From contig JAHHHP010000015.1 of assembly GCA_019359275.1 (NCBI GenBank), positions 25,579 to 89,578 of the forward strand: 64,000 nucleotides of DNA, written 5' to 3'. Below, in pieces: positions 36,921-45,344 of the stretch. The position numbers and the translations under genes are program-made. This stretch comes from Myxacorys chilensis ATA2-1-KO14 (lineage in GTDB: Bacteria; Cyanobacteriota; Cyanobacteriia; Leptolyngbyales; Leptolyngbyaceae). How positions within the stretch are numbered: the stretch's first letter is position 1; the number at the start of each line of letters is the position of its first letter. The notes beneath the pieces were generated by a model that was given only the letters and a program-made list of their open reading frames with translations, searched no databases and had not been told where the DNA came from.

Positions 36921-37703
36921 TTATGTGGTGGAGAGGTCAAGCCCAATATCGAATGTTCCTACATATCCGGTTGAGTCTTGGCTGAGTTGGAGCAGCAGTT
37001 GCTCGCCACCATCCTGAAAGATGCCGTCACTCTCATTTCTTTGAGTGCGCTGCCCTTTGGCGGCATAAGGCGGCTGCGCGTAGACTTGATCTGAGATGGC
37101 ATCATCAAAGTAAAGCTGCGAGGTGAATTCGTAACTTTGAGCAGACGCCGCCTCAGTCCGAATTTTGAAGTGAATGTGAACCGTTCTGCCCGGATACCAA
37201 CCAGGGTAAATCGTCACGAACTCGACTTTTCCATCCGCATCAGTCACCTGATAGCCGCGTAAAAACTTCTGACCGACCGTACTGGATCTGCGATCGCTCA
37301 CGTCTGAATAGGCTCCCGACGCATCGCAGTGCCAAATATCGACGATCGCTCCCTTCAACGGCGTACAGGAACCCGCCCCGACTTGAGAGACGTGAAAGGC
37401 TAGCCGCAAGGGAACTCCAGGTTTTACAGCTCCGTCTGAAGGGTTCGAGCGGATGTCAGAGCGGTTCAGTTTTTCATCGACAAAATAAGGCCCTTCTGTC
37501 TGTTGAGGTTTGATGACGCAGGCAGGAGTCTTGGTCGCTGTGGTCGGGGTTTGATCCAGCGTACGGCTCGGTTCGCCTGAGGCGGATTCACTCCGCAGAC
37601 ATCCCACCAATGATACGGCGACTGCTCCTCCCAAAAAGCCAAGCACTTCTCGCCGCTTGACGATCGCGCCGACTGAAACTTTGTTTACACGAGTATTTTT
37701 CAT
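36921..37703 (-). CDS. Exported intradiol ring-cleavage dioxygenase, 260 residues
   Basis: Fe(III) enzyme that opens catechol-type rings between the hydroxyls. The N-terminus carries a twin-arginine-like motif KRREVLGFLGG followed by a lipobox-like SLVGC, so it is probably a Tat-exported lipoprotein. Iron ligands of the family are seen: Tyr in DIWHCDASGAYSD (about 127-139), then Tyr-His-x-His in YPGWYPGRTVHIHFK (about 170-185). The Arg in the PGR motif is also conserved. The substrate is unclear. Secreted members of this group occur in many bacteria and fungi. Confidence 0.9.
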   Translation of the reverse strand: MKNTRVNKVSVGAIVKRREVLGFLGGAVAVSLVGCLRSESASGEPSRTLDQTPTTATKTPACVIKPQQTEGPYFVDEKLNRSDIRSNPSDGAVKPGVPLRLAFHVSQVGAGSCTPLKGAIVDIWHCDASGAYSDVSDRRSSTVGQKFLRGYQVTDADGKVEFVTIYPGWYPGRTVHIHFKIRTEAASAQSYEFTSQLYFDDAISDQVYAQPPYAAKGQRTQRNESDGIFQDGGEQLLLQLSQDSTGYVGTFDIGLDLSTT

Positions 37704-37763
37704 TTTGATAGCTGCTAACTAAAGTAACCGAACGTAAGTTTCTGCAACGCTGCGTTTGAAACA

Positions 37764-38030
37764 TTAGGAGAGATAGCGACGCTGCCGAAACAAACGAGTC
37801 ATGTAAATTCCTGTAATCAGCAAACTGAATAATCCGATTCCATTCAAAAGGGGAAAAACTTCACCCAGTCCAAAAATTTCTAACGTGTGAATGTGAATCA
37901 AAAATTCAGCTAATGCGCGTTGATGCAGTGACCGAGCGATCGTGAATCCAACTCCGCTAATAACGGTTGTGAGTAAGGGCAGGAAAAGTACGATCGCAAG
38001 CCACCGATGATACTGACGAAAGCGATTCAT
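37764..38030 (-). CDS. PepSY-associated TM-helix-type small protein, 88 residues
   Basis: Two to three hydrophobic segments. It begins MNRFRQYHRWLAIVLFLPLL, with R-x-x-H-R-W-L resembling the first helix of PepSY-associated membrane proteins. A second helix (LNGIGLFSLLITGIYMTRLF, about 62-81) ends in a basic tail RQRRYLS. Much shorter than full PepSY proteins (about 350-450), so a truncated or single-module form. It lies in the minus-strand row from the four-repeat lipoprotein (39160) to the dioxygenase (36921). Confidence 0.6.
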   Translation of the reverse strand: MNRFRQYHRWLAIVLFLPLLTTVISGVGFTIARSLHQRALAEFLIHIHTLEIFGLGEVFPLLNGIGLFSLLITGIYMTRLFRQRRYLS

Positions 38031-38064
38031 ATAGCTTAGCGAAATTGCGTTTTTACTGAATTTT

Positions 38065-38460
38065 CTACTGAATTAAGTCTTGAACCGATTCACGCCGCTG
38101 TTGAAGCGACCGAATGCAGCCACTCATCATCTGCAACAGATTCTCCAATTCCGCCGACTTGAGCAAAAATCCGTCAGCGCCCAAGGCAAAGGCATGAGAA
38201 GCATCGCTGGATTGACCAATTAGCACCATGCAAGGCTTTTTATCGAGAGGATGGAGACGAAGCTCATTTAAGATGGCAAACCCATCGAGATCAGGCATGT
38301 CTACCTCACACAACATCAGCTCAGGCTGTTGAGACTGAGCGATTTGCAATCCGATAAAACTATCCCAAGCCGCGATCGGTTCAAATCCATCTCGCTCTAA
38401 CCAGTCGGCTAATGTTGATCGCAGCCAGTCATCTCTCACAATAATCAACGCTTTTTTCAT
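38065..38460 (-). CDS. Atypical receiver-domain protein lacking the phospho-acceptor Asp
   Basis: Receiver fold of 131 residues, start at ATG 38460 (MKKALIIVRDDWLRSTLADW). The upstream open frame to 38625 overlaps the lipoprotein gene and was rejected. The phosphorylation site that normally reads LDIMMP is LMLCEVDMPDLDGF here, so the acceptor Asp is Glu. The acidic pair VDD is VRD. The Thr/Ser (IGQSS) and the Lys (GADGFLLKS) are kept. It is therefore a pseudo-receiver, probably locked in or mimicking an active-like state (inference). No DNA-binding domain. Confidence 0.85.
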   Translation of the reverse strand: MKKALIIVRDDWLRSTLADWLERDGFEPIAAWDSFIGLQIAQSQQPELMLCEVDMPDLDGFAILNELRLHPLDKKPCMVLIGQSSDASHAFALGADGFLLKSAELENLLQMMSGCIRSLQQRRESVQDLIQ

Positions 38461-38551
38461 GGTGCTGCCTCCTGAATACCCTGCCAGAATGCCTGCGAGT
38501 GAGGATTCTAAACCGGCGATCGCGCGATCCTCCGGTTTAGAACGTTCGGGA

Positions 38552-39160
38552 TTAGGACTGAGGCGGACGCGATTCGTCCGGTCGATTGTTATCTTGAGGC
38601 GGGCGAGACGGAACTCCCAATGCATCCACGAGTTGCTGTTCGGTCACACCCAGTTTTGCTGCTGCCGCTTTCAAGTCGGGTTTGGGGCGGCGCTGTCCCG
38701 GCGTCGGTGGTGTAGTCGGTGGATTCGCTGGCACGCCTAGGGCTGCCTTTAAGTTTGCTTCTGACACGCCCAGTTTCTGAGCGGCGGCTGCAAAATTGGG
38801 ACGGGGACGACGAGGCGGCATTCCTAGCGCATCCACGAGCTGCTGCTCGGTAATACCTAGTTTTGTCGCGGCTGCTTTAAAGTCTGGTCGGGGAGGGCGT
38901 TGTCCGGGTGTTGGATTGGCTGGCACTCCCAGCGCCTCTTTTAACTGAGCTTCGGTAATGCCTAATTTCTGAGCCGCTGCTGCAAAATCTGGCCCTCGAT
39001 GACGGCGCCCGTTTTGCCCTTCGTCTTGCCCATTATTGGGCTGAGGCGAGGCTTGCGCGAGAGGGGAAGATTGAGCCGTTGCTCCAGTTGAAGATACACA
39101 TCCAAACGTGCCGATCACAATAGGAAGTGCAAGTAGAGCAATCATTCGGCGAGTCGTCAT
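38552..39160 (-). CDS. Lipoprotein with four helical repeats, 202 residues
   Basis: Begins MTTRRMIALLALPIVIGTFG followed by a lipobox Cys (C21), so probably exported and lipidated. The mature protein has four repeats of about 35 residues, each D/NFxAAAxKLGITExQLxxAL followed by GxP and a Pro/Arg linker (centred near 70, 103, 132, 172). The linkers are RPPRP/RRPKP type. No named family is recognised; the repeat resembles a short helix-turn-helix found in secreted low-complexity proteins. It is divergent from the two-component system at 39368, so it is a candidate target of it. Confidence 0.75.
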   Translation of the reverse strand: MTTRRMIALLALPIVIGTFGCVSSTGATAQSSPLAQASPQPNNGQDEGQNGRRHRGPDFAAAAQKLGITEAQLKEALGVPANPTPGQRPPRPDFKAAATKLGITEQQLVDALGMPPRRPRPNFAAAAQKLGVSEANLKAALGVPANPPTTPPTPGQRRPKPDLKAAAAKLGVTEQQLVDALGVPSRPPQDNNRPDESRPPQS

Positions 39161-39367
39161 GAGCTTTCTCCTAAGATTGAGAGATGTGGATTGAGAAATG
39201 TGTCTATGGTTCTCATTAAGCTCAACGAAAATGACAAGCTACCCTGTCTCTCGATTACAGTTTTGTAATTTGCGTCAGGAGCTTAATTTGCACATCCCAA
39301 GCGACAATGAGAGCATCGCCTAGACTCCGCTCTGCGAATCCCGTTAAAGCCTGATAGAGCCAATCAC

Positions 39368-40048
39368 ATGCACATTCTGTTTGTGGAAGATGAAGCCAAA
39401 ATTGCTAACTTTGTCCGATCTGGGTTGAAAGAGCAGGGCTTTGTGGTGGACTACTGTGATAACGGCAATGAGGGCTACGATCGCGCGGTAGACAACCAGT
39501 ACGATGCGATCGTTCTGGACATCATGGTTCCGGGCAAAGATGGACTGTCGATTCTCAAGCATCTGCGACGCCAAGGAAAAAATGTGCCCGTGATTTTGCT
39601 AACGGCGCGAAATGAACTCGACGATCGACTAGAAGGGCTAAACTTGGGCGCGGATGACTATTTAGCAAAGCCCTTTTTTGTAGAAGAGCTTGTCGCCCGA
39701 ATTCACGCTGTGATTCGTCGCAGTGCAGGAGAGCGCCAAAATTTGGTCTCCGTTGGGCCAATCAAACTCGATCGAATCGCCCGAGAAGTCACGTGCAACC
39801 AATATGTTGTCGAACTCACAACTCGCGAGTTTAATTTGCTGGAATACCTGATGCGATCGCCCGGACGGGTCTTTACTCGTACCCAAATCTTGGAACATAT
39901 TTGGGGCTACGATTTCAATCCCAACACCAACGTGGTAGACGTGTGTGTGCAGCGCATTCGCAAAAAAATTGACTCGATTGGTGGCGCGGGATGGATTGAG
40001 AGCATTCGCGGCGTTGGTTATCGGTTTCGCGCTTCCGAGTTCTTATGA
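39368..40048 (+). CDS. OmpR/PhoB-family response regulator, 226 residues
   Basis: Receiver (1-118) with acid pair in LFVEDEAKIANF, phospho-Asp in VLDIMVPGKDGLSIL, Thr in LLTARNE and Lys in LAKPFFVEEL. Then comes a winged-helix DNA-binding domain (about 128-224: VELTTREFNLLEYLMRSPGR, TRTQILEHIWGYDF, VDVCVQRIRKKID, GVGYRF). It is closest in style to metal/stress regulators such as CusR and NrsR. The stop overlaps the kinase ATG (TTATGATC), so the pair is translationally coupled. Confidence 0.94.
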   Translation: MHILFVEDEAKIANFVRSGLKEQGFVVDYCDNGNEGYDRAVDNQYDAIVLDIMVPGKDGLSILKHLRRQGKNVPVILLTARNELDDRLEGLNLGADDYLAKPFFVEELVARIHAVIRRSAGERQNLVSVGPIKLDRIAREVTCNQYVVELTTREFNLLEYLMRSPGRVFTRTQILEHIWGYDFNPNTNVVDVCVQRIRKKIDSIGGAGWIESIRGVGYRFRASEFL

Positions 40049-41571
40049 TCAGGCTGCGATCCTCTGGAGCTTGGCTTCGCAAATCGTTTCGGCTCCGCAT
40101 TGCGCTACTGTCTGCGGTTCTGGCAGGAACTGCCCTTGTTGGCTTTGGAGCGATTTCTTCGTGGCTCATCTACGAGGCGAAGGTGAGCCGTTTGGATGCA
40201 GAACTCCAAAGTCAACTGTTGCCAGCGGGTCGTCCGCGCTTTGGAGCCCCGCCCAAAGAATCGCAAGACCACTGGCAATCCTACGAAGCCCGCCTGCCGC
40301 GAGCGTTTGGAACCAATGCCAATACCCCGATCGCGCTGCTAGTGATCGATGCTGATGGCGACGTGCTTTACCGATCGCCGCAATGGGCAACTGATTTGAG
40401 TGTTGCAAACTTGTGGACATCGCGCCCATCAATGCCGTTCCCGCCGTCTGATTCGTCAATTGCGCCACCTCAACCAAATCCGCCTCCTGCTCGCTCCGAT
40501 TTTTCTAGGCGGAAACCTGGATTGCAACGTCCAGACGAACCCCCTTCCCCGCCTCGATTTGTGACTCAACGCACATCAACTGGACTATGGCGGATTGGAG
40601 CAGTCACGACGCCTGCCACTCAAGTTGCGATCGCCATTAGCTTAAATGCGATTGATCAGGAAATGTCTGTCATTCGTGGTATTTTTCTGATTTCAATTCC
40701 AGGGGTGCTGTTGTTGGTCGCGGCTGGTGCATGGGCGATCGCAGGCAGTAGCTTACAATCTATTCGACAGCTCACTACTGTGATTGGCAACGTGACCGCG
40801 AGTGGTTTAGAACAGCGAGTCCCGATCGGCACAACGGATGTAGAGTTTGTCGAACTAGTTCAGGTGTTTAACCAGATGCTAGAACGTCTGGAACGCAGTT
40901 TTAAGCAATCATCTCGCTTTAGTGCAGATGCGGCTCACGAACTGAAGACGCCGCTCGCCATTTTGCAAGGAGAACTAGAACGCACGCTGCAACAGGCGGA
41001 ACCCGGCTCAGAGGTGCAACAAGGCTTAAGCAACTTACTCGATGAAGTCCGTCGATTGAGTGGAATTGTCCGTAAACTGTTGCTGCTTTCGTTGGCAGAT
41101 GCCGGACGAATGAATCTTTACCGAGTCGAGGTGGATCTTTCTTGCTTATTGCGGGAGATGTTAGAAGATATCGAACTACTTGCTCCTCATTTGAAGGTTG
41201 AGACTGAGCTGGCGAATGGCTTGACGGTGCGTGGCGATCGCGACTTGCTGATCCAAGTTCTGCAAAACTTGATTAGCAACGCAATTAAATATAATTTGCC
41301 TAACGGCTGGATTCGGATGACCGCTCATCGCCACGGTGCAAGGGTTGCGATCGCCATCAGTAATAGCTCAAAAGATATTTTAGAGCGCGATCGTCAACGC
41401 ATTTTCGATCGCTTTCATCGCGGCGATCCAGCCCGGACGCGCAAAGTAGAGGGAATCGGATTGGGACTAAGCCTTGCACGGGAAATTGTGCGGGCACACA
41501 ACGGCAACTTGAGGCTTGACCCAGCCGTACCCGGACAAACAACGTTCACCCTGACCTTACCCGTATCCTGA
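40045..41571 (+). CDS. Membrane sensor histidine kinase, 508 residues
   Basis: TM1 at about 18-40, an extracytoplasmic sensor of about 165 residues rich in Pro (PNPPPARSDF near 150), TM2 at about 215-238 (GIFLISIPGVLLLVAAGAWA), HAMP, and HisKA with ADAAHELKTPLAILQGELER (His near 298). The HATPase N box is NLISNAIKYN and the G boxes are IGLGLSLAREIV. It is the cognate kinase of the coupled regulator. The EnvZ/CusS-like layout suggests detection of an envelope or metal signal, though no metal-binding motif is seen in the loop. Confidence 0.93.
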   Translation: MIRLRSSGAWLRKSFRLRIALLSAVLAGTALVGFGAISSWLIYEAKVSRLDAELQSQLLPAGRPRFGAPPKESQDHWQSYEARLPRAFGTNANTPIALLVIDADGDVLYRSPQWATDLSVANLWTSRPSMPFPPSDSSIAPPQPNPPPARSDFSRRKPGLQRPDEPPSPPRFVTQRTSTGLWRIGAVTTPATQVAIAISLNAIDQEMSVIRGIFLISIPGVLLLVAAGAWAIAGSSLQSIRQLTTVIGNVTASGLEQRVPIGTTDVEFVELVQVFNQMLERLERSFKQSSRFSADAAHELKTPLAILQGELERTLQQAEPGSEVQQGLSNLLDEVRRLSGIVRKLLLLSLADAGRMNLYRVEVDLSCLLREMLEDIELLAPHLKVETELANGLTVRGDRDLLIQVLQNLISNAIKYNLPNGWIRMTAHRHGARVAIAISNSSKDILERDRQRIFDRFHRGDPARTRKVEGIGLGLSLAREIVRAHNGNLRLDPAVPGQTTFTLTLPVS

Positions 41572-41768
41572 TAATCCTCATGGAGGTGAGAGGTACGGAT
41601 GCTGTGCCTCTACCGTTCTTTCATTGAGATTGGGATGAATGAGCTAGCGATAAACTGAACAAGCTTTGTAAACACTGAGACCCTAAGGGTATACTTCAGC
41701 CTAGGGGACAGTTTTCTTAAACAAAGAATCTTGTCACGATAGTAATACTTAATTGCGGGTCTGGAGTT

Positions 41769-42188
41769 ATGAGGAGTTCTTCTGGCAGAATAGCGGGCGG
41801 TGTTTTAATTGCGATCGCAATGGCATTAATTCTGCGAGCGGCGGGGGCATTTCAGGTTCAAGGCAACGCTGCGCAGAATCAGATTGAAGCCGATCGTCCC
41901 CCGGTTGCCGATCCGAGTGCGACTCGATCGCCGACTTCCACCGCACAGACGCCCAACCAGGGAACACAGACGTTTGCTGCACCCAACACCAATTCATCAG
42001 GCTCGTCCACATCAACTAATCCCTCCAATTTACCAGAAGGCGCATATCCAGACACAACAACGGGCACGACAGGCAACGGAACGAGTGGCAATGGAACTAC
42101 GGGCAACGGAACTACTGACAACGGAACCACAACAGATACAACGTCTAACCAAACACCTTATCCCCCACCAGTGCGAGCAGGATGGTAG
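41769..42188 (+). CDS. Secreted or anchored low-complexity Thr/Asn/Gly protein, 139 residues
   Basis: N-terminal hydrophobic helix (RIAGGVLIAIAMALILRAAG, 7-26), then a disordered region of Ser/Thr/Pro and a Gly-Thr-Asn repeat (TGNGTSGNGTTGNGTTDNGT). It has the character of a cell-surface linker or exopolysaccharide-associated protein. No family recognised. The start is supported only by frame and signal. It precedes thiO by 29 bp in the same direction. Confidence 0.55.
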   Translation: MRSSSGRIAGGVLIAIAMALILRAAGAFQVQGNAAQNQIEADRPPVADPSATRSPTSTAQTPNQGTQTFAAPNTNSSGSSTSTNPSNLPEGAYPDTTTGTTGNGTSGNGTTGNGTTDNGTTTDTTSNQTPYPPPVRAGW

Positions 42189-42190
42189 AA

Positions 42191-42225
42191 CGGAGAGGGG
42201 TTCATACATGAGTCGTAATGACTGA
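42191..42225 (+). promoter_or_regulatory. Leader with 5-codon upstream ORF overlapping the thiO start
   Basis: GGAGAGGGG (42192-42200) is followed at 42208 by ATG-AGT-CGT-AAT-GAC-TGA (MSRND). Its last codons overlap the thiO ATG at 42218. The good Shine-Dalgarno is spaced for the short ORF, not for thiO, so thiO may be translated by termination-reinitiation. Confidence 0.35.
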
Positions 42226-43279
42226 GAAACGAGACATTTTGATCGTGGGTGGTGGTGTGATCAGTTTTGCGATCGCGCTAGAGCTAACCCGCCAAGGCGC
42301 ATCGGTGACGATCCTCTGTCGAGATGCGGCTCAGGCGGCTACCCAGGCGGCGGCAGGAATGCTTGCGCCTCAAGCCGAAATGATCCCGCCAAGTCCGATG
42401 CTGGACTTGTGTTTACACAGTCGATCGCTCTATCCAAGTTGGGTTCATCAACTCGAAGCACTAACCGGACTAAGTGCAGGCTACTGGGCGTGCGGAATTC
42501 TGGCTCCTAAATACGGAGAGATAGAACCTACCGGAGAACATTGGATTGGACGAGAAGAAATCCACGCTCGTCAACCCGGATTGAGTGCTGAAGTGACGGG
42601 AGGCTACTGGTTTCCCAAAGATGCTCAAGTGGATAACCGAGCTTTGGCGAAAGCGCTTTGGGTCGCGGCTCAGAAATTAGGCATCGAAATTCAATCTGGG
42701 GTAACGGTCGATTCGGTGGCTCATCGGGATGCGTCTGTCACTCATTTGCACACCAATCAAGGTGATTGGCAAGCCGAACACTACATTTTGGCAACTGGAG
42801 CTTGGTCAGAAGATTTGCTTCCCGTTCCGGTCTTTCCCAGAAAAGGACAAATGCTGTCTGTCCAGGCTCCAGTTGATGCGGCGCTGCCTCTGCAACAGGT
42901 TCTCTATGGTGATGAAATCTACATTGTGCCGCGCCGTGATCGCCGGATTGTCATAGGCGCAACCAGCGAGAGTGTTGGCTTTACGGCGGGTAATACTCCA
43001 CCTGGTATCGAGCATTTGCAGTCTGCCGCGACTCGGCTTTATCCGGAGTTGAAGCAGTTTCCGGTTCAAGAAACGTGGTGGGGATTTCGACCCGCAACGC
43101 CCGATGAACTACCAGTTTTGGGCGAAAGCCCTTATCGCAATTTGACCTTAGCGGTAGGGCATTATCGCAATGGTATCCTGCTAGCTCCTGTGACAGGAAG
43201 TGCGATCGCGCAGTGGGTGCTGAATCGAACGGCTATTGTCCCACTCGATGCATTTCATTGGTCGCGCTTTAGCTCTTAA
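42218..43279 (+). CDS. thiO: Glycine oxidase ThiO (thiazole branch of thiamine synthesis), 353 residues
   Basis: FAD-dependent oxidation of glycine to iminoglycine (dehydroglycine) for ThiG. The Rossmann motif is DILIVGGGVISFAIALELTR; the usual GGGVIG has Ser instead of the last Gly, so worth noting. Family blocks are QAAAGMLAPQAEM, GGYWFPKDAQVDNRALAKAL, and a C-terminal GFRPATPDELPVLGESPYRN and GHYRNGILLAPVTGSA. In many cyanobacteria thiO is fused to thiG; here it stands alone at 353 residues. No TPP riboswitch was recognised upstream. Confidence 0.92.
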   Translation: MTEKRDILIVGGGVISFAIALELTRQGASVTILCRDAAQAATQAAAGMLAPQAEMIPPSPMLDLCLHSRSLYPSWVHQLEALTGLSAGYWACGILAPKYGEIEPTGEHWIGREEIHARQPGLSAEVTGGYWFPKDAQVDNRALAKALWVAAQKLGIEIQSGVTVDSVAHRDASVTHLHTNQGDWQAEHYILATGAWSEDLLPVPVFPRKGQMLSVQAPVDAALPLQQVLYGDEIYIVPRRDRRIVIGATSESVGFTAGNTPPGIEHLQSAATRLYPELKQFPVQETWWGFRPATPDELPVLGESPYRNLTLAVGHYRNGILLAPVTGSAIAQWVLNRTAIVPLDAFHWSRFSS

Positions 43280-43542
43280 TGGATTGCCTAAGTTTATTGT
43301 TACGAACGGTTTTCGCCTTGCGCATCTATCATTAAGTACTTTAAGAATCGTTCTTTAGGTAGAGGAATAAGTTATTTCTCTAGATACAGCGATTCCTAAT
43401 ACGATCAGAACTATGTTGTAAATGTAACAAGTGCTTCAGTCTAGCCCTCAGACGCATCTACTTAAAACCCCTTTTGCAAGCTTAAAAAGAACAGCTTGTA
43501 CAGCACTTCTAAAAACTATTTTGACGAGTTTTAATTACTAAA

Positions 43543-44196
43543 ATGGCAAACATTAATGACCGCGACGCTTATAACCGCGACAACAATCCTAACAGAACTC
43601 CAGAAACCCTAAATCAACCCGGTGATTATCACGTTGTAAAGCCCGATCCGGTCAATTATCAGCAGGGCTATGTCGAAGGCAAAGCCCTTGAGCAGCAACG
43701 CTATGAGGCGAATCAGGAAATTCGAGATAACGATAACGCTGGACGTGGACTACTGGTTGGTATTTTGGCGACAGGGTTGTTGGCTATAGTCGGCGCAAGC
43801 TTCTATTTCCTAACGCAGCGCGATCGCACTCCCGTACCCGCCGTTAATCGGACGATCGTAGTTCCGAGCGCTGCTCCGTCCACCAGTCCCTCCGCGAGTC
43901 CGTCTCCCGAAGTGCGCGAACGGATCATTGAGCGCGATCGAGTGGTGCCTGTACCTCAACAATCCGCCCCTACTCGAGTGATTACGATTCCTCAGCCCTC
44001 GGCTCCCGCTCAGCCTGCCCCGGCTCAGCCTGCTCCCGCCCAGCCTTCGGCTCCAGCGCAATCTACTCCTCGAGAGACGACCCCAGATCGTTCTACTCAG
44101 CCAGAGGCTAACGATTCGGCTCAACCGTCTTCGGATGCGACCAAGCCGAGCGAAGACTCGACAACCAGTTCTCCTCAACCAAGCTCTGGTCAATAA
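43543..44196 (+). CDS. Single-pass membrane protein with Pro/Ala-rich tail, 217 residues
   Basis: The cytoplasmic N-terminus is charged (MANINDRDAYNRDNNPNR ... YVEGKALEQQRYEANQEIRD). One transmembrane helix lies at about 68-90 (GLLVGILATGLLAIVGASFY). The C-terminal half is Pro/Ala/Ser/Gln-rich with repeats of PAQPAPAQ, disordered. No family recognised, but the YVEGKALEQQRYEANQEIRD segment recurs in cyanobacterial proteins. The tail suggests a spacer through the cell wall (inference). A good terminator follows. Confidence 0.7.
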   Translation: MANINDRDAYNRDNNPNRTPETLNQPGDYHVVKPDPVNYQQGYVEGKALEQQRYEANQEIRDNDNAGRGLLVGILATGLLAIVGASFYFLTQRDRTPVPAVNRTIVVPSAAPSTSPSASPSPEVRERIIERDRVVPVPQQSAPTRVITIPQPSAPAQPAPAQPAPAQPSAPAQSTPRETTPDRSTQPEANDSAQPSSDATKPSEDSTTSSPQPSSGQ

Positions 44197-44537
44197 GGTT
44201 GGTAATTTTCGTCAGTGTGAACTTCATAAAACTTTCCCTGCTTCTCCTGAAGAGCAGGGTTTTTTCTGTTGAAAGTGCTTTATGAGGAGAGCAAGAATTT
44301 AGCTCTTTCTCTGGCGGCAGAGGTCGAGGTGAGAGTGGTTCGGCAAGAGTCACGAAACATCTTCTAGAATCGAGCATCTAGCAGTGTGATGCGATGCGTA
44401 ACCCTCCAAAAATCGCCAGTCAAATTGTGTCCGCCAGCGTACAGACATGGCTTGATCTTTAATTTAGTCTATAAGTTAGGTTGCTGTAAAAACGCATAAA
44501 ACACCTCAGTAACCAACGTTACTGAACTGGGGGATGG
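44197..44537. other. Intergenic region with terminator, otherwise featureless
   Basis: After the hairpin at 44236 there is no ORF with coding character. The region upstream of the 44538 regulator (about 44440-44520) should hold its promoter. No motif was identified. Confidence 0.5.
44236..44265 (+). terminator. Rho-independent terminator
   Basis: CCCTGCT (44236-44242) pairs with AGCAGGG (44253-44259), followed by TTTTTT. It terminates the membrane protein gene at 43543. Confidence 0.8.
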
Positions 44538-44942
44538 ATGGATCAATTAATCCTAGAAGGGTTAAAGCTTCTAGTTGTAGATGATGATCGCGACTCTAGA
44601 GAGTTGTTGCTCGTTGCTCTAGAAGGAGATGGAGCCGAGGTTGTCATTGTAGAAAGCGTCCGAGATGCCATTATTTCTCTTCAACAGCGTATCCCTGATG
44701 TTTTGATTAGTGATATTAGAATGCCAGATGAGTCTGGCTATCATCTAATCGCGCAGGTTCAGCAATTAGAAACAGAATTAGGTATTTTGATTCCTGCGAT
44801 CGCCGTCACTGCCTTTGCTCGTTCCAACGATCGGACAGACTGCTTAGCGGCAGGGTTTCGTCGGCATTTTTCCAAACCCGTGGACTTAGACGAACTTTCC
44901 CTTGCGATCGCTCAAGTCGCTGAACGTTTCTTTCAATCCTAG
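44538..44942 (+). CDS. Stand-alone response regulator (receiver only), 134 residues
   Basis: Receiver domain with VVDDDRDSRELLLVALEGDG acid pair, phospho-Asp in LISDIRMPDESGYHLIAQV, Thr in AVTAFARSNDR and Lys in HFSKPVDLDEL. No output domain. It is closely similar to the receiver at the C-terminus of the hybrid kinase at 18916 ([16 protein letters not shown] and [16 protein letters not shown] there), so it may be a phosphoryl sink or shuttle for that kinase type. Orphan in its neighbourhood. Confidence 0.9.
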   Translation: MDQLILEGLKLLVVDDDRDSRELLLVALEGDGAEVVIVESVRDAIISLQQRIPDVLISDIRMPDESGYHLIAQVQQLETELGILIPAIAVTAFARSNDRTDCLAAGFRRHFSKPVDLDELSLAIAQVAERFFQS

Positions 44943-45344
44943 TGCTTTCAATCCTAATGCTTTGAGTCTAGAGAGATACGACTTCGCACGCTGTGGCTCC
45001 TTAAACTTTCCAAACAAGTCTGCCCAGTGAGGTAGGGAATTCATAATGTTGAGTACGCTATATTACTGACAACCCCTCCTCCTACGGTGTGTTTTACAGC
45101 CTACGGTGCGTTTTACAGGTGAGTAGCCGCCTTTGAAGCGCAGCGTTAGCATTTGGCTACACTTAAGGTAGCTACAGTTGCTTTTCAGAGATGTCATGAG
45201 TTCTAAACTTATGCAGAACCAGAGAAGCTAACTCTAGATCGCCTGATTTTTCTATGTTGTCCTGCGCCTGGAGATTTCCACTGATGGTTTTAGATGTCTG
45301 TGCTTACACACATCTGACTCTGAAGGTGGCGACTCCCGATCGCC
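44943..45344. other. 402-bp intergenic region with a tandem 19-bp repeat
   Basis: No ORF with coding character. It contains a tandem duplication at 45081-45118, described separately. The far end should hold the promoter for the Crp/Fnr gene. Confidence 0.5.
45081..45118. repeat. Two tandem 19-bp copies
   Basis: CCTACGGTGTGTTTTACAG (45081-45099) and CCTACGGTGCGTTTTACAG (45100-45118), differing at one base. They sit about 225 bp upstream of the Crp/Fnr gene at 45345 and could be operator half-sites or a replication slip. Confidence 0.75.
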
